Shown: positions 6,184 to 13,430, counted from the stretch's first letter. The stretch: DNA of 47,921 nt from Microbacteriaceae bacterium (GCA_025463565.1 JAODAT010000065.1:1-47921), one strand, 5' to 3'. Numbers and translations are program-made. The notes: generated from the letters alone by a model not told the origin.

Positions 6184-7131
6184 TCAACCATGTGTGGAAT
6201 TTTTCACAGGTGAGACACCTGCCATCCTGGCCGCCTGCCCGGCCCGCTGAATGTCTTCCTTGGCGACGTGAACATATACGGCGGTAGTCGTCGGTGAGGC
6301 GTGGCCGAGGAATTCCTGCGTTGCCCGAATGTCAAAGCCGGTACCGCGGTAGACCGTCGTTGCGGCTCTGTGGCGGAGTGAATGCGGGTTGGTCCCCACC
6401 AGGTCGCGGATGTGCCGCCAGATAGTGGACACGGCCGCGTGACCGCCTGACTTGCCCGGAAAGTAGTAACCCTCGCGCGCTGGTCGTCGTTCCATCGTCT
6501 CGAGAACTTCGCGGAGTTCAGGCGAGACCCAAACGGAGCGAGTGCGTGAGCCTTTGCCCGTGACCGACAGCCAGTCGCCGTCACGGTTGTTTCGTCGCAG
6601 CGTGGCGATTTCCGCCACGCGCAGCCCACACTCGGAGCCGAGCAAGATCATCGCCAACTCGTCGGTCGTCGCGCGGTCTAAGCCTTTCCGAATGGCATCG
6701 TCGCCAGCGACTCTTGCAGGCTGCCTGATCGCACGGATCGAAAACAAATCGCGCGACGGGTCATCGAGGATATGCCGCTTCCTCAACGCCCACCCATAGA
6801 GAGATCGCAGGGTTGCGACGATGGTCACTTGAGTTGCGGACGACCACGCCTCGTTGCTGTAGATGTACTGGTCTAGATCGTCTGTCTGAGCCGTCAGCAG
6901 GGTTTGCTTGGTGCCAGCGAGCCAGAGAGCGTATCGACGTGCCCAGTGCAGACGGAGCTTGACCGTCGCTGGCGACAAACGGCGGGAGGCCAGAAACTCT
7001 CCGTACGTGTCGATCAACTTGAGCGCGCGCGGATCCGCTACGACTTCGGGAATGTCGCCCACGGGCGACAACGGCTCGAGGTATGCGGACTTGCGTGGAA
7101 AGATCTTCCACGTCTCGATAGCGTTCGACAT
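6184..7131 (-). CDS. Tyrosine recombinase, XerC/D-like (internal, second recombinase)
   Basis: A 315-residue recombinase with ATG at 7131 and a GGAGG 6 bases upstream. A SAM-like core-binding domain spans about 35-130 and the catalytic domain 150-300. All catalytic residues are visible: R171 (CGLRVAEI), K193 (GKGSRTR), H250 and R253 (HSLRHRA), H277 (LGHAS) and the nucleophile Y286 (TAVYVHV). It lacks the long N-terminal arm-binding domain of the attR-side integrase, so it resembles Xer-type resolvases. It follows the small gene 7133-7450 with one base between coding regions. It may resolve dimers of the element or be a relic of another element. Confidence 0.88.
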   Translation of the reverse strand: MSNAIETWKIFPRKSAYLEPLSPVGDIPEVVADPRALKLIDTYGEFLASRRLSPATVKLRLHWARRYALWLAGTKQTLLTAQTDDLDQYIYSNEAWSSATQVTIVATLRSLYGWALRKRHILDDPSRDLFSIRAIRQPARVAGDDAIRKGLDRATTDELAMILLGSECGLRVAEIATLRRNNRDGDWLSVTGKGSRTRSVWVSPELREVLETMERRPAREGYYFPGKSGGHAAVSTIWRHIRDLVGTNPHSLRHRAATTVYRGTGFDIRATQEFLGHASPTTTAVYVHVAKEDIQRAGQAARMAGVSPVKNSTHG

Positions 7132-7132
7132 T

Positions 7133-7450
7133 TCATGCCTCCGAAGCTGCGAGAAGGTAGGTCGTCTGCATCGTCTCGGGGTCTTTCATCATCGCCACGA
7201 GGCGATAGATGCCGAGTGCCTCGTAGAAGATGATTTCGGCGTCGAGATCTTGTACCCACGTCTCGCCCACCTGAGCCGAATAAATACGGTGTCGAGCGAG
7301 CTGGTCGTTGAACGGAGTGACCGAGTATGAGGCGTAGTACTGCGGCCCGTCACCGCCGATCGCCGCGAGACGAAAACTCTCTGTCTCCCACGTCATGCAC
7401 GGCATGAACAAGCCGGCCGGGATGGTTAGTAGGTTTGTCGTGTCCATCAT
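7133..7450 (-). CDS. Small hypothetical protein between the two recombinases
   Basis: A 105-residue protein with ATG at 7450 (a second ATG directly follows) and AAAGGAAC upstream. No membrane segment; the sequence is rich in Tyr, Thr and Met and has mixed alpha/beta character (QYYASYSVTPFNDQL, VQDLDAEIIFYEALGIYRLVAMM). No family is recognised. It is coupled to the downstream recombinase (one base between the stop and the next start), so it may be a partner or regulator of it. Confidence 0.6.
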   Translation of the reverse strand: MMDTTNLLTIPAGLFMPCMTWETESFRLAAIGGDGPQYYASYSVTPFNDQLARHRIYSAQVGETWVQDLDAEIIFYEALGIYRLVAMMKDPETMQTTYLLAASEA

Positions 7451-7479
7451 TTGTTCCTTTCAGGGTGATTGTTGGACTA

Positions 7480-7512
7480 GCCCCCGTCGCTGTTTTGGTC
7501 AGCTTCGGGGGC
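7480..7512 (-). terminator. Interrupted hairpin downstream of the integrase
   Basis: GCCCCCG (7480-7486) pairs with CGGGGGC (7506-7512), and inside it GCTG pairs with CAGC around TTTTGGT. It lies between the integrase stop (7549) and the next minus-strand gene (7450). No T run is present, so it may be an attenuator or processing site rather than a full terminator. Confidence 0.4.
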
Positions 7513-7525
7513 GCTTCTTGCTTCA

Positions 7526-7545
7526 GGTGGGGAAATTTCCCCACC
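7526..7545. repeat. 20-bp perfect palindrome beside the integrase stop
   Basis: GGTGGGGAAATTTCCCCACC reads the same on both strands. It ends three bases before the integrase stop codon (7549-7551). As RNA it can form an 8-bp stem with an AATT loop, but no T run follows. A protein-binding site or crossover-related site is as likely as a transcript end. Confidence 0.6.
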
Positions 7546-7548
7546 CGC

Positions 7549-8715
7549 TCAAGTCTTTGCTTGCTCGCTCATCCGCTCGGCTAATTCGGCGTCGCGGCCG
7601 GCGCTGTGCTGGTACCGCATCGCAGCGGCCACGGTCGAGTGACCCAGGCGCTCCTGTAGCTCTTTGAGAGTTGCGCCGGCCAATGCCGCCCGGGTGGCCC
7701 CGTAGTGCCTCAGGGCGTGCCAGGGCATGTCGGTGCGCCCTGCTTTCTCGCGTGCCGGATACCAGTGCTTTGCGAAGCTGCTCTGCGCAAGGTGAGTCAT
7801 TCCGTCTGCAGCGGGGAACAGCAAGACGTTCTCGCCGGCGGCGAGATGGTCTTGGAGGTGTGCAATCACGGTGTCGTGGACGTGTGGAGGGAGCACCACC
7901 GAACGGACGCCCGCTTCACTCTTGGTCTTGCCTACGATGAATCCGCGACCGGGTACATGGGTGACTCCGCGAGTGATCGCGATCGTCACCCGTTTCACCA
8001 CATTGCCCTCCATCGTCACGATGATGTCCTGCCGTCGAAGCTCGGTCATCTCTCCCCAGCGTGCGCCTGCCCATGCCGCTATGACAACAGCGGCCTTGTA
8101 GCGCGCCGGCATTGCGTCGAGGATCTTCTGCAACTCGTCGGGTGTCGGCGGTTCGACCTTCTTGCCGGTCTTGGCGTTCTGAGCGCCGCGAATCATGCAG
8201 GGGTTGGCGACGATCTTGCCGTCCTGCACGGCTGTCTTGAGCACCGAGTTGAGGAAGCCATAGGCGCGCGCGGTCTGCGTCTTGTGCCCTGTGGCTCCCT
8301 GCGCCGCGTACCAGGTACGAATCATCTCGGGAGTGAGCGCCACAAGCCTTTCAGCGGCGAGCGGAGCCACGGGGCCACGTAGCAATCGCTCGTACTCAGC
8401 ACGCGTGCGGGGGAGTAGCGGCTCGCCGTGACGGTTGATGCGGGTATCGAGCCATTCGGTCGCGTACGCCCCGAGGGTGTCGCTGCGAGTGCGCTTAGCT
8501 AAGTCGGTGCGCTGGGCGTCCATGGCTGACCATGTGCCGGTGTGCAGCTTGGCCTGCTGAATGGAAAGCCACCCTCGAGCGTCGGTCTTGTTGTCGTAGG
8601 TGTGAGGGGCGTTGTAGCGCTTGCCGTCGAGGCCTACATACGAGGCTTGATACCGGCCCGACGATCGCTGCCTGATTGCACCGAAGGACTCTCGGGGCTT
8701 CCGTTTCGTCGTCAT
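7549..8715 (-). CDS. int: Phage-type tyrosine integrase
   Basis: A 388-residue integrase when started at ATG 8715 (GGAA 5 bases upstream); ATG 8724 or TTG 8733 are alternatives, but they run into the arm-site repeats. Three parts are visible: an N-terminal arm-binding domain (SFGAIRQRSSGRYQASYVG), a core-binding domain (about 75-165) and the catalytic domain. Catalytic residues, numbered from 8733, are R225 (GARWGE), K271 (TKSEAGVR), H339 and R342 (HALRHYG), H365 (RLGHS) and Y374 (MRYQH). Next to attR, it should recombine the tRNA-Val attB with attP. The upstream repeats may let it repress its own promoter. Confidence 0.93.
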   Translation of the reverse strand: MTTKRKPRESFGAIRQRSSGRYQASYVGLDGKRYNAPHTYDNKTDARGWLSIQQAKLHTGTWSAMDAQRTDLAKRTRSDTLGAYATEWLDTRINRHGEPLLPRTRAEYERLLRGPVAPLAAERLVALTPEMIRTWYAAQGATGHKTQTARAYGFLNSVLKTAVQDGKIVANPCMIRGAQNAKTGKKVEPPTPDELQKILDAMPARYKAAVVIAAWAGARWGEMTELRRQDIIVTMEGNVVKRVTIAITRGVTHVPGRGFIVGKTKSEAGVRSVVLPPHVHDTVIAHLQDHLAAGENVLLFPAADGMTHLAQSSFAKHWYPAREKAGRTDMPWHALRHYGATRAALAGATLKELQERLGHSTVAAAMRYQHSAGRDAELAERMSEQAKT

Positions 8716-8726
8716 CAGTTCCATTC

Positions 8727-8747
8727 CGGGCAATACCGGGCAATATC
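8727..8747 (+). repeat. Direct repeat, probable integrase arm sites (attR side)
   Basis: CGGGCAATAC (8727-8736) and CGGGCAATATC (8737-8747) are adjacent copies of the motif found in tandem at 174-195. They lie just upstream of the integrase start and about 115 bases from the attR core, fitting arm-type integrase sites that also overlap the integrase control region. Confidence 0.75.
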
Positions 8748-8790
8748 TCGTGTCTCGACGTGTCCACTTACGTCTAACAGTGACCTTAAC

Positions 8791-8800
8791 GTATTGCCCG
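8791..8800 (-). repeat. Inverted arm-site motif near attR
   Basis: GTATTGCCCG is the exact reverse complement of CGGGCAATAC at 8727-8736. It is the fifth copy of the motif and lies 60 bases from the attR core. Confidence 0.7.
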
Positions 8801-8859
8801 CAAATCGCCTAGATAACAGGCCAGAATGCCCGAAACTCGGTCAACTACTCAGTTGCGCT

Positions 8860-8888
8860 GTCGCTGGTTCGATCCCAGTATCGCTCAC
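8860..8888 (+). other. attR core: duplicate of the tRNA-Val 3' end
   Basis: 29 bases identical to 98-126. The rest of the tRNA is absent upstream, so this is the displaced end left by integration, not a functional gene. Confidence 0.93.
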
Positions 8889-8892
8889 TACG

Positions 8893-8916
8893 AAAAGGCC
8901 CCTTATGGGGCCTTTT
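8893..8916 (+). terminator. Terminator after attR
   Basis: AAAAGGCCCC and GGGGCCTTTT form a 10-bp perfect stem with a TTAT loop and a T run, five bases past the attR core. It could be the original tRNA-Val terminator, or that of an older element, because another tRNA-tail copy follows at 8996. Confidence 0.8.
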
Positions 8917-8920
8917 CTGC

Positions 8921-8950
8921 GTTCGCGACGCTGGGATCGAGCCGGCGACC
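8921..8950 (-). repeat. Inverted, degenerate copy of the tRNA-Val tail
   Basis: Read on the minus strand, this stretch matches bases 97-126 at 24 of 30 positions; four of the six differences are transitions. It faces the opposite way to attR. No tRNA 5' half accompanies it, so it looks like a decayed att or tRNA fragment. Confidence 0.55.
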
Positions 8951-8995
8951 GACGATCGGCGGCGATTGCGATGCAATCACCCCTAGCCGATCGTC
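8951..8995. repeat. Nested inverted repeat between att-like copies
   Basis: GACGATCGGC (8951-8960) pairs with GCCGATCGTC (8986-8995), and inside it GATTGC (8964-8969) pairs with GCAATC (8973-8978). The structure ends exactly where the next tRNA-tail copy begins. Its function is unknown. Confidence 0.6.
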
Positions 8996-9027
8996 CTGGT
9001 TCGATCCCAATATCGCTCACACGAAAA
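8996..9027 (+). repeat. Third tRNA-Val tail copy (older or secondary att site)
   Basis: 32 bases that match 102-133 with one mismatch, including the ACACGAAAA flank that attL has but attR lacks. Together with attR it brackets about 130 bp, consistent with the remnant of a second element or a tandem att site. Confidence 0.75.
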
Positions 9028-9058
9028 ACGGGCGGACGGGCTTCGCCGTCACGCGCCC
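9021..9058 (-). terminator. Terminator of the SRPBCC-YCII gene
   Basis: On the minus strand an interrupted hairpin (GGGCG 9030-9034 with CGCCC 9054-9058; GACGG 9035-9039 with CCGTC 9046-9050) is followed by five T residues supplied by the att-like copy. It overlaps the stop codon of the gene at 9049-9780. Confidence 0.7.
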
Positions 9059-9780
9059 TCGAACATGACCTGCCAGGGGCGCACGCGCACCTCGAGGTAA
9101 CCCGCAGCGACGCACTTGTCGTCTTTGGTAGCCAGAGCGTGGATGTCGATGGCGCTATCCGACGCACGGACGCGCACGATCGTCATGCCAGCCCCGTCTT
9201 CGTCGGGGAGTGGGCCCGCCGCAACGAGGATTCCCGCGTCATCCAGCCTGGACAAGAACGCCAGGTGCTCGCGGAACTGCTCGGTCGCGAAGATGGACTG
9301 GCCGGAGGGCAGCGAAGGGCCGGGACGGTGCTCGAGAACGAACCACGCGTTCTCGGCATCGTCGGCCGACGAAGCGGCGGCGGCAAACAGGTCGAGCACC
9401 TCGATCCAGCCGTGCCCGTATTCGGCGGCCGCGGTATCCGGGTCGGCTCGACGCTCCCAGCCGCTGTGGGTGAGCGTGACCAGGGTTCCGTCGTCGTGCT
9501 GCACGAAGTCCACGCGCACCACCGTCGCCGTGTCGGGATCACTCCCTGGATGCCAATCCAGCGTGAGGGTATGCGGCGGGTTCCACTCGCTCACCTCAGC
9601 CCAGACAGTCTCATCATCGGCGGTGCGTTCAACCAACAACTGACCCTCGAACGCGACGGTGCCCGCGAAGACGCTGAGATCATGCAGCGGCCACCACTCG
9701 CCGATCTCATCGGTGAACAGCGCGAACGCGCGCTCGAGCGTTGCCTTGACGATCACTTCACGACGGATCGGCGCGGTCAT
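9049..9780 (-). CDS. SRPBCC (AHSA1-like) domain fused to a YCII-related domain
   Basis: A 243-residue protein from ATG 9780; an open extension to 9864 is only read-through of the overlapping regulator gene. Residues 8-135 form a SRPBCC/START-type ligand-binding domain (VKATLERAFALFTDEIGEWWP near the start, VTLTHSGWERR near the end). Residues 146-240 resemble the YCII fold (FREHLAFLSRLDDAGILVAAGPLPD...). The two domains are usually separate proteins. The ArsR-type gene upstream overlaps by 4 bases, the common ArsR-SRPBCC pair in actinobacteria. The ligand is unknown, probably a small hydrophobic molecule. Confidence 0.88.
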   Translation of the reverse strand: MTAPIRREVIVKATLERAFALFTDEIGEWWPLHDLSVFAGTVAFEGQLLVERTADDETVWAEVSEWNPPHTLTLDWHPGSDPDTATVVRVDFVQHDDGTLVTLTHSGWERRADPDTAAAEYGHGWIEVLDLFAAAASSADDAENAWFVLEHRPGPSLPSGQSIFATEQFREHLAFLSRLDDAGILVAAGPLPDEDGAGMTIVRVRASDSAIDIHALATKDDKCVAAGYLEVRVRPWQVMFEGA

Positions 9781-10100
9781 AGGGATGTCCTCTCGGAGTC
9801 GTTGACAGAATCGACGTGGGCGGCGAACGACCCGAGCACCGAGTCCCAGACCGAAACGAGCCATTGCTGGATCTCGCGCTGGCCATCAGGAGCAAGCACG
9901 TAGAGATTGCGGGTGCCGCGGCTGCTGTGAGTGACGAGGCCGGCGTCGCTGAGCACCCTGAGGTGTTTGCTGACAGCGGGTCGGCCGATCGGAAGAACGG
10001 CGGCGAGTTCGCCGACGGGTGCCGGGCCATCAGCCAGTTTTTCGAGGATGCGGCGACGCATCGGGTCACCGATCGCGTCAAGTGCCAGTTGGTTACTCAT
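9777..10100 (-). CDS. ArsR-family winged-helix repressor
   Basis: A 107-residue regulator with the typical order: PMRRRILEKLADGPAPVGELAAVLPIGRPAVSKHLRVLSDAGLV (helix-turn-helix about 28-50) and a wing (SRGTRNLYVL). The metal motif of classical ArsR/SmtB (ELCVCDL) is absent, so it belongs to the subgroup linked to SRPBCC proteins and may sense another signal. The stop overlaps the SRPBCC-YCII start (ATGA). Palindromes at 10091-10114 overlap its own start codon, suggesting self-repression. Confidence 0.9.
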   Translation of the reverse strand: MSNQLALDAIGDPMRRRILEKLADGPAPVGELAAVLPIGRPAVSKHLRVLSDAGLVTHSSRGTRNLYVLAPDGQREIQQWLVSVWDSVLGSFAAHVDSVNDSERTSL

Positions 10101-10114
10101 GAGTAACCGTTACT
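10091..10114. promoter_or_regulatory. Overlapping palindromes: probable ArsR-type operator
   Basis: GGTTACTCATGAGTAACC (10091-10108) is a perfect 18-bp palindrome with the arsR-like ATG at its centre. It shares a half-site with AGTAAC-C-GTTACT (10102-10114). Three GTTACT half-sites in a row cover the expected transcription start, a natural place for repression. Confidence 0.7.
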
Positions 10115-10140
10115 GTAGAGCAACGGATGTGTTCGAGCAA
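10112..10140 (-). promoter_or_regulatory. Promoter of the ArsR-SRPBCC pair, probably leaderless
   Basis: On the minus strand TTGCTC (10140-10135) and TACAGT (10117-10112) are separated by exactly 17 bp. A start about 7 bases past the -10 would fall within five bases of the ATG at 10100, and no Shine-Dalgarno is present, so the mRNA is probably leaderless. Confidence 0.55.
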
Positions 10141-10196
10141 GTGTCACTTGGACTGGGGGATTGCCTCGGGGGTACGTCGGCGCGAACATGGGGTAC

Positions 10197-10694
10197 ATGA
10201 CGACGGTCGGGGGACTTTCGGCGAGCGAGGCGTCGCTCGTACTGCTCTTGCGCGACTCCGGATTGGCATCCGCAAAACAGCTCGACGATGCCGCGCTCGA
10301 AGCGGAGTTGAGCGAGTTCGCCATCGATGAGCTTCTCGTCCTCGACCCCGCTGAACTGCGAGCTGTGATGTCGCACGCCTGGCGCATCCCGGTCGTCGAC
10401 CTGGCAACCGAGTGGATCGACACCGACCTCGTTCGACGATTTGAGTGGAGCGCCTACCTCGAGCAGCACTGGTTCCCAGTACGCGACCAGGCAAACGGCT
10501 CCGTGCTCGTCGCAACCTCACGAGAACCCGAAGCCGAGTTGACGGCCGCGATCGAAGAGGTCGTGACCTCGCGAGTCGAGTACACCGCTGCGACGTCGGC
10601 GGACATCCGTGCCGCGGTCGAGCGCGTGTTCTCGCCGACCACGGTCATCCGATCCTGGCGTCTGGCGCCCAGGGGGGCGCGACCGCGCGACTGA
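10197..10694 (+). CDS. Stand-alone GspE/MshE N-terminal-like domain protein
   Basis: A 165-residue protein counted from ATG 10197; upstream in-frame starts at 10161 and 10188 are possible. Residues 58-147 ([22 protein letters not shown]...[20 protein letters not shown]...[13 protein letters not shown]) resemble the N-terminal domain of type II secretion/type IV pilus ATPases (T2SSE_N, MshEN), which also precedes glycosyltransferases in actinobacteria. Here no ATPase or transferase follows: the frame ends and thrS begins 74 bases later. It could be a true single-domain protein or a fragment of a larger ancestor. The function is unknown, perhaps nucleotide or partner binding. Confidence 0.6.
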   Translation: MTTVGGLSASEASLVLLLRDSGLASAKQLDDAALEAELSEFAIDELLVLDPAELRAVMSHAWRIPVVDLATEWIDTDLVRRFEWSAYLEQHWFPVRDQANGSVLVATSREPEAELTAAIEEVVTSRVEYTAATSADIRAAVERVFSPTTVIRSWRLAPRGARPRD

Positions 10695-10767
10695 ACGCGG
10701 CGATGCTCGCATCGGCACCGCCGGTACAGTTGATGTCACCATCACCAGCACCGTCAGGAGCAGCTTC

Positions 10768-12798
10768 GTGTCAGAAAATCCCGTCCCCGTCGAGTCCGCC
10801 ATCGCATCCGTGACGGCGACCACGACGACGACCGGGTTCGAGCTGTTCGCGGAGCGCAGTGATTACCGCAGCATCGTCGCCATGCGGGTCGATGGGCAAC
10901 TGCTCGACCTCGCTGCGAGCGTGAAAGCCGGCGATGTCGTCGAGCCGGTGCTGATCTCCTCGCCCGACGGCCTGAACATCCTTCGACACTCGGCGGCTCA
11001 CGTCGCGGCCCAGGCCGTGCAGTCGATCAATCCCGAAGCGAAGCTCGGCATCGGCCCGCCGATCACCGATGGCTTCTACTACGACTTCGACGTCGAAACC
11101 CCGCTCACCCCCGACGACCTGAAAGCCATCGACAAGGCCATGGCCGGCATCATCAAGCAGGGCCAGCGTTTCGTGCGCCGAGTCGTCACCGAAACCGAGG
11201 CCATCGCCGAGATGGCGAACGAGCCCTACAAGCTCGAACTGATCGGTATCAAGGGGCACGTCACCCAGGGCGAGGGCGGCACCGACGACAACGAATCGGT
11301 GGAGGTCGGCGGCGCCGAGCTCACCATCTACGACAACGTCGACCCGAAAACGGGCGAAACGGTCTGGAAAGACTTGTGCCGCGGCCCGCACCTGCCGAGC
11401 ACCCGCATGATCGGCAACGGGTATGCCCTCACCCGCAGCGCCGCCGCCTACTGGCGCGGCTCGGAGAAGAACAAGCAGCTGCAGCGCGTCTACGGAACGG
11501 CCTGGCCCACCAAGGACGAGTTGCGCGAATACCAGACCCGGCAGGAGGAGGCCGCGAAGCGCGACCATCGCAAGCTCGGCCAGGAGCTCGACCTCTTCTC
11601 GTTCCCTGACGAGATCGGCTCGGGCCTCGCAGTCTTCCACCCCAAGGGTGGCGTCGTGCGTGCCGAGATCGAGAACTACATGCGGCAGCGGCTCGTCGCG
11701 AACGGGTATGAGCAGGTCTACTCGCCGCACATCACAAAAGGCACGCTCTTCGAGACCAGCGGGCATCTCCAGTGGTACAAGGAGGGCATGTTCCCGGCGA
11801 TGCACCTCGACGAGGAGATCGACGACGACGGGCACGTGACTCGCCAGGGCCAGGACTACTACCTGAAGCCGATGAACTGCCCGTTCCACAATCTCATCTA
11901 CCGTGCCCGCGGACGGAGCTACCGCGAGCTGCCGCTGCGACTCGCCGAGTTCGGTACGGTCTACCGCTATGAGAAGAGCGGAACGCTCTCCGGTCTCACC
12001 CGCGTTCGCGGACTGACCCAGGATGACGCCCACATCTACGTGACGCCCGAGCAGGTGAAGGGCGAGATCGCTAGCCAGCTCGACTTCGTCTTCGAGACGC
12101 TCCGCGGGTACGGGCTCGATGATTTCTACCTGGAGCTCTCCACCCGCGACCCGAAGAAGTCGGTGGGAACGGACGAGGCCTGGGCCGACGCCACCGAGAC
12201 CCTGCGGCAGGTCGGTGTCGAGTCCGGCCTGGAACTCGTCGAGGATCCGGGCGGGGCCGCGTTCTACGGCCCGAAGATCTCCGTTCAGGCGCGCGATGCG
12301 ATCGGGCGCACCTGGCAGCTCTCGACGGTGCAGCTGGACTTCAACCAGCCCGAACGATTCGAGCTCGAATACACCGCCGCCGACGGCACGCGCCAGCAGC
12401 CGGTGATGATCCACCGTGCCCTGCTCGGCTCGATCGAGCGGTTCTTCGCCATTCTGCTCGAGCACTATGCCGGCGCCTTCCCGGTCTGGCTGTCGCCGAT
12501 TCAGGTGGTCGGCATCCCCGTCGCCGAGCAGTACGAGGAGTACCTCGGCGAGGTCATCGACGAGCTGAAGAAGCACGGAGTGCGTGCTGAACTCGATACG
12601 TCGAGCGACCGGATGCCGAAGAAGATCCGCACCTGGACCTTGCAGAAGGTGCCGTTCCAGCTGATCGCCGGCGAAGAGGACAGGGCAAACGGCGCCGTCA
12701 GCTTCCGCTTCCGCGACGGTCACCAGGAGAACGGCATCCCGATCGCGGAGGCGATCGAGCGGATCACGGGAGCCATCGCCTCGAAGGCGCAGGTCTGA
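10768..12798 (+). CDS. thrS: Threonyl-tRNA synthetase
   Basis: A 676-residue class II synthetase that charges tRNA-Thr. GTG 10768 is chosen because AGGAG (10756-10760) lies 7 bases upstream. The N-terminal editing domain shows HSAAH (74-78) and KDLCRGPH (201-208). The catalytic core shows motif 2 ([28 protein letters not shown], zinc ligands C371 and a His near 422) and motif 3 ([12 protein letters not shown]), followed by an anticodon-binding domain (about 575-676). The first 65 residues are a weak TGS-like domain. No T-box leader fits in the 73-base upstream gap. It is followed closely by the HIT gene, as in many actinobacteria. Confidence 0.97.
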   Translation: MSENPVPVESAIASVTATTTTTGFELFAERSDYRSIVAMRVDGQLLDLAASVKAGDVVEPVLISSPDGLNILRHSAAHVAAQAVQSINPEAKLGIGPPITDGFYYDFDVETPLTPDDLKAIDKAMAGIIKQGQRFVRRVVTETEAIAEMANEPYKLELIGIKGHVTQGEGGTDDNESVEVGGAELTIYDNVDPKTGETVWKDLCRGPHLPSTRMIGNGYALTRSAAAYWRGSEKNKQLQRVYGTAWPTKDELREYQTRQEEAAKRDHRKLGQELDLFSFPDEIGSGLAVFHPKGGVVRAEIENYMRQRLVANGYEQVYSPHITKGTLFETSGHLQWYKEGMFPAMHLDEEIDDDGHVTRQGQDYYLKPMNCPFHNLIYRARGRSYRELPLRLAEFGTVYRYEKSGTLSGLTRVRGLTQDDAHIYVTPEQVKGEIASQLDFVFETLRGYGLDDFYLELSTRDPKKSVGTDEAWADATETLRQVGVESGLELVEDPGGAAFYGPKISVQARDAIGRTWQLSTVQLDFNQPERFELEYTAADGTRQQPVMIHRALLGSIERFFAILLEHYAGAFPVWLSPIQVVGIPVAEQYEEYLGEVIDELKKHGVRAELDTSSDRMPKKIRTWTLQKVPFQLIAGEEDRANGAVSFRFRDGHQENGIPIAEAIERITGAIASKAQV

Positions 12799-12802
12799 GC
12801 TC

Positions 12803-13378
12803 TTGGAAAACACTGAGCAATTGGACGACATCGAGATCGACGGCGTGGAGGTGGAGTCTTCGGCGGACTTCGCCGCGGTGCCCGACGCATTCCAGCGCCT
12901 GTGGACCCCGCACCGAATGGTCTATATCGAGGCGGGTGCAGCGGTGCACGACGAGTCGTGCCCGTTCTGTGTCGCCCCGACGCTGAGCGACGAGAAAGCG
13001 CTGATCGTCGCCCGCGGCACTCACGCCTACGTTCTACTCAACCTGTTCCCGTACAACTCCGGCCACCTGCTGGTCTGCCCGTACCGCCACGTTGCGACTT
13101 ATGACGAGGCGACGGCGGAGGAGATCGCCGAGATCGGTAGTCTCACGCAGGAGGCGATGCGGGTGCTCACGGCGACGTCGCACTGCGATGGCTTCAACAT
13201 CGGCATGAACCAGGGCAGGATCGCCGGCGCGGGCGTCGCGAACCATCTGCACCAGCACATCGTCCCGCGGTGGGCGACGGACTCGAACTTCTTCCCGATC
13301 ATCGCGGGCACGAAGGCGATCCCGAGGCTGCTCGGCGAGGTGCGTGCGGAGGTCGCGGGCGCATGGCCCGCGGCGTAA
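12803..13378 (+). CDS. HIT-family protein, Ap4A phosphorylase-like
   Basis: A 191-residue protein starting at TTG 12803, five bases after thrS. The histidine triad is H148-x-H150-x-H152 in [11 protein letters not shown], and C53-x2-C56 lies early in the fold. The gene next to thrS in mycobacteria (Rv2613c) is a diadenosine tetraphosphate phosphorylase of this size and sequence type, so cleavage of Ap4A, a by-product of aminoacyl-tRNA synthetases, is the likely job. In mycobacteria pgsA and lipid-glycan genes follow; here pdxS follows directly. The acidic first 25 residues are probably disordered. Confidence 0.88.
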   Translation: MENTEQLDDIEIDGVEVESSADFAAVPDAFQRLWTPHRMVYIEAGAAVHDESCPFCVAPTLSDEKALIVARGTHAYVLLNLFPYNSGHLLVCPYRHVATYDEATAEEIAEIGSLTQEAMRVLTATSHCDGFNIGMNQGRIAGAGVANHLHQHIVPRWATDSNFFPIIAGTKAIPRLLGEVRAEVAGAWPAA

Positions 13379-13430
13379 CGGTTTAGAATTATCTGGCTCC
13401 GAATCGACTCGGGGCCGCAGAGAGGCAATT

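Larger units (their letters stand above)
98..8888. mobile_element. Integrated element of about 8.8 kb in tRNA-Val(GAC)
   Basis: The borders are the 29-bp direct repeats at 98-126 and 8860-8888. Content read from the attR side: integrase, small protein, second tyrosine recombinase, excisionase-like HTH protein, small protein, DUF3631 ATPase, zinc-ribbon protein, further small proteins, S74-type tail-fibre protein, and at the attL side a cargo group of envelope proteins. All genes but one (1406-1936) lie on the minus strand. No capsid, portal, terminase, lysis, relaxase or type IV secretion genes are seen, so it could be a phage satellite, a mobilizable island or a deleted prophage. By eye it is less GC-rich and less coherent in codon use than the core genes beyond 10.7 kb, consistent with transfer. 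Confidence 0.9.

Noticed and set aside
8921-9027. A possible minus-strand tRNA from the inverted tRNA-tail copy
   Set aside because: The T-arm-like part is imperfect and no anticodon arm or D arm can be folded; the central stem has only a 3-base loop.
9781-9864. N-terminal extension of the SRPBCC-YCII protein
   Set aside because: The extension is Arg-rich read-through of the overlapping ArsR gene; the ATG at 9780 overlaps the ArsR stop in the usual coupled way.
10695-10767. T-box riboswitch upstream of thrS
   Set aside because: The 73-base gap is too short, and no T-box sequence or specifier loop is visible.
10771-12831. Long minus-strand open frame (686 residues) opposite thrS
   Set aside because: It is the antisense shadow of a complete thrS in high-GC DNA; composition is biased to Arg/Val/Leu/Asp and no domain is seen.
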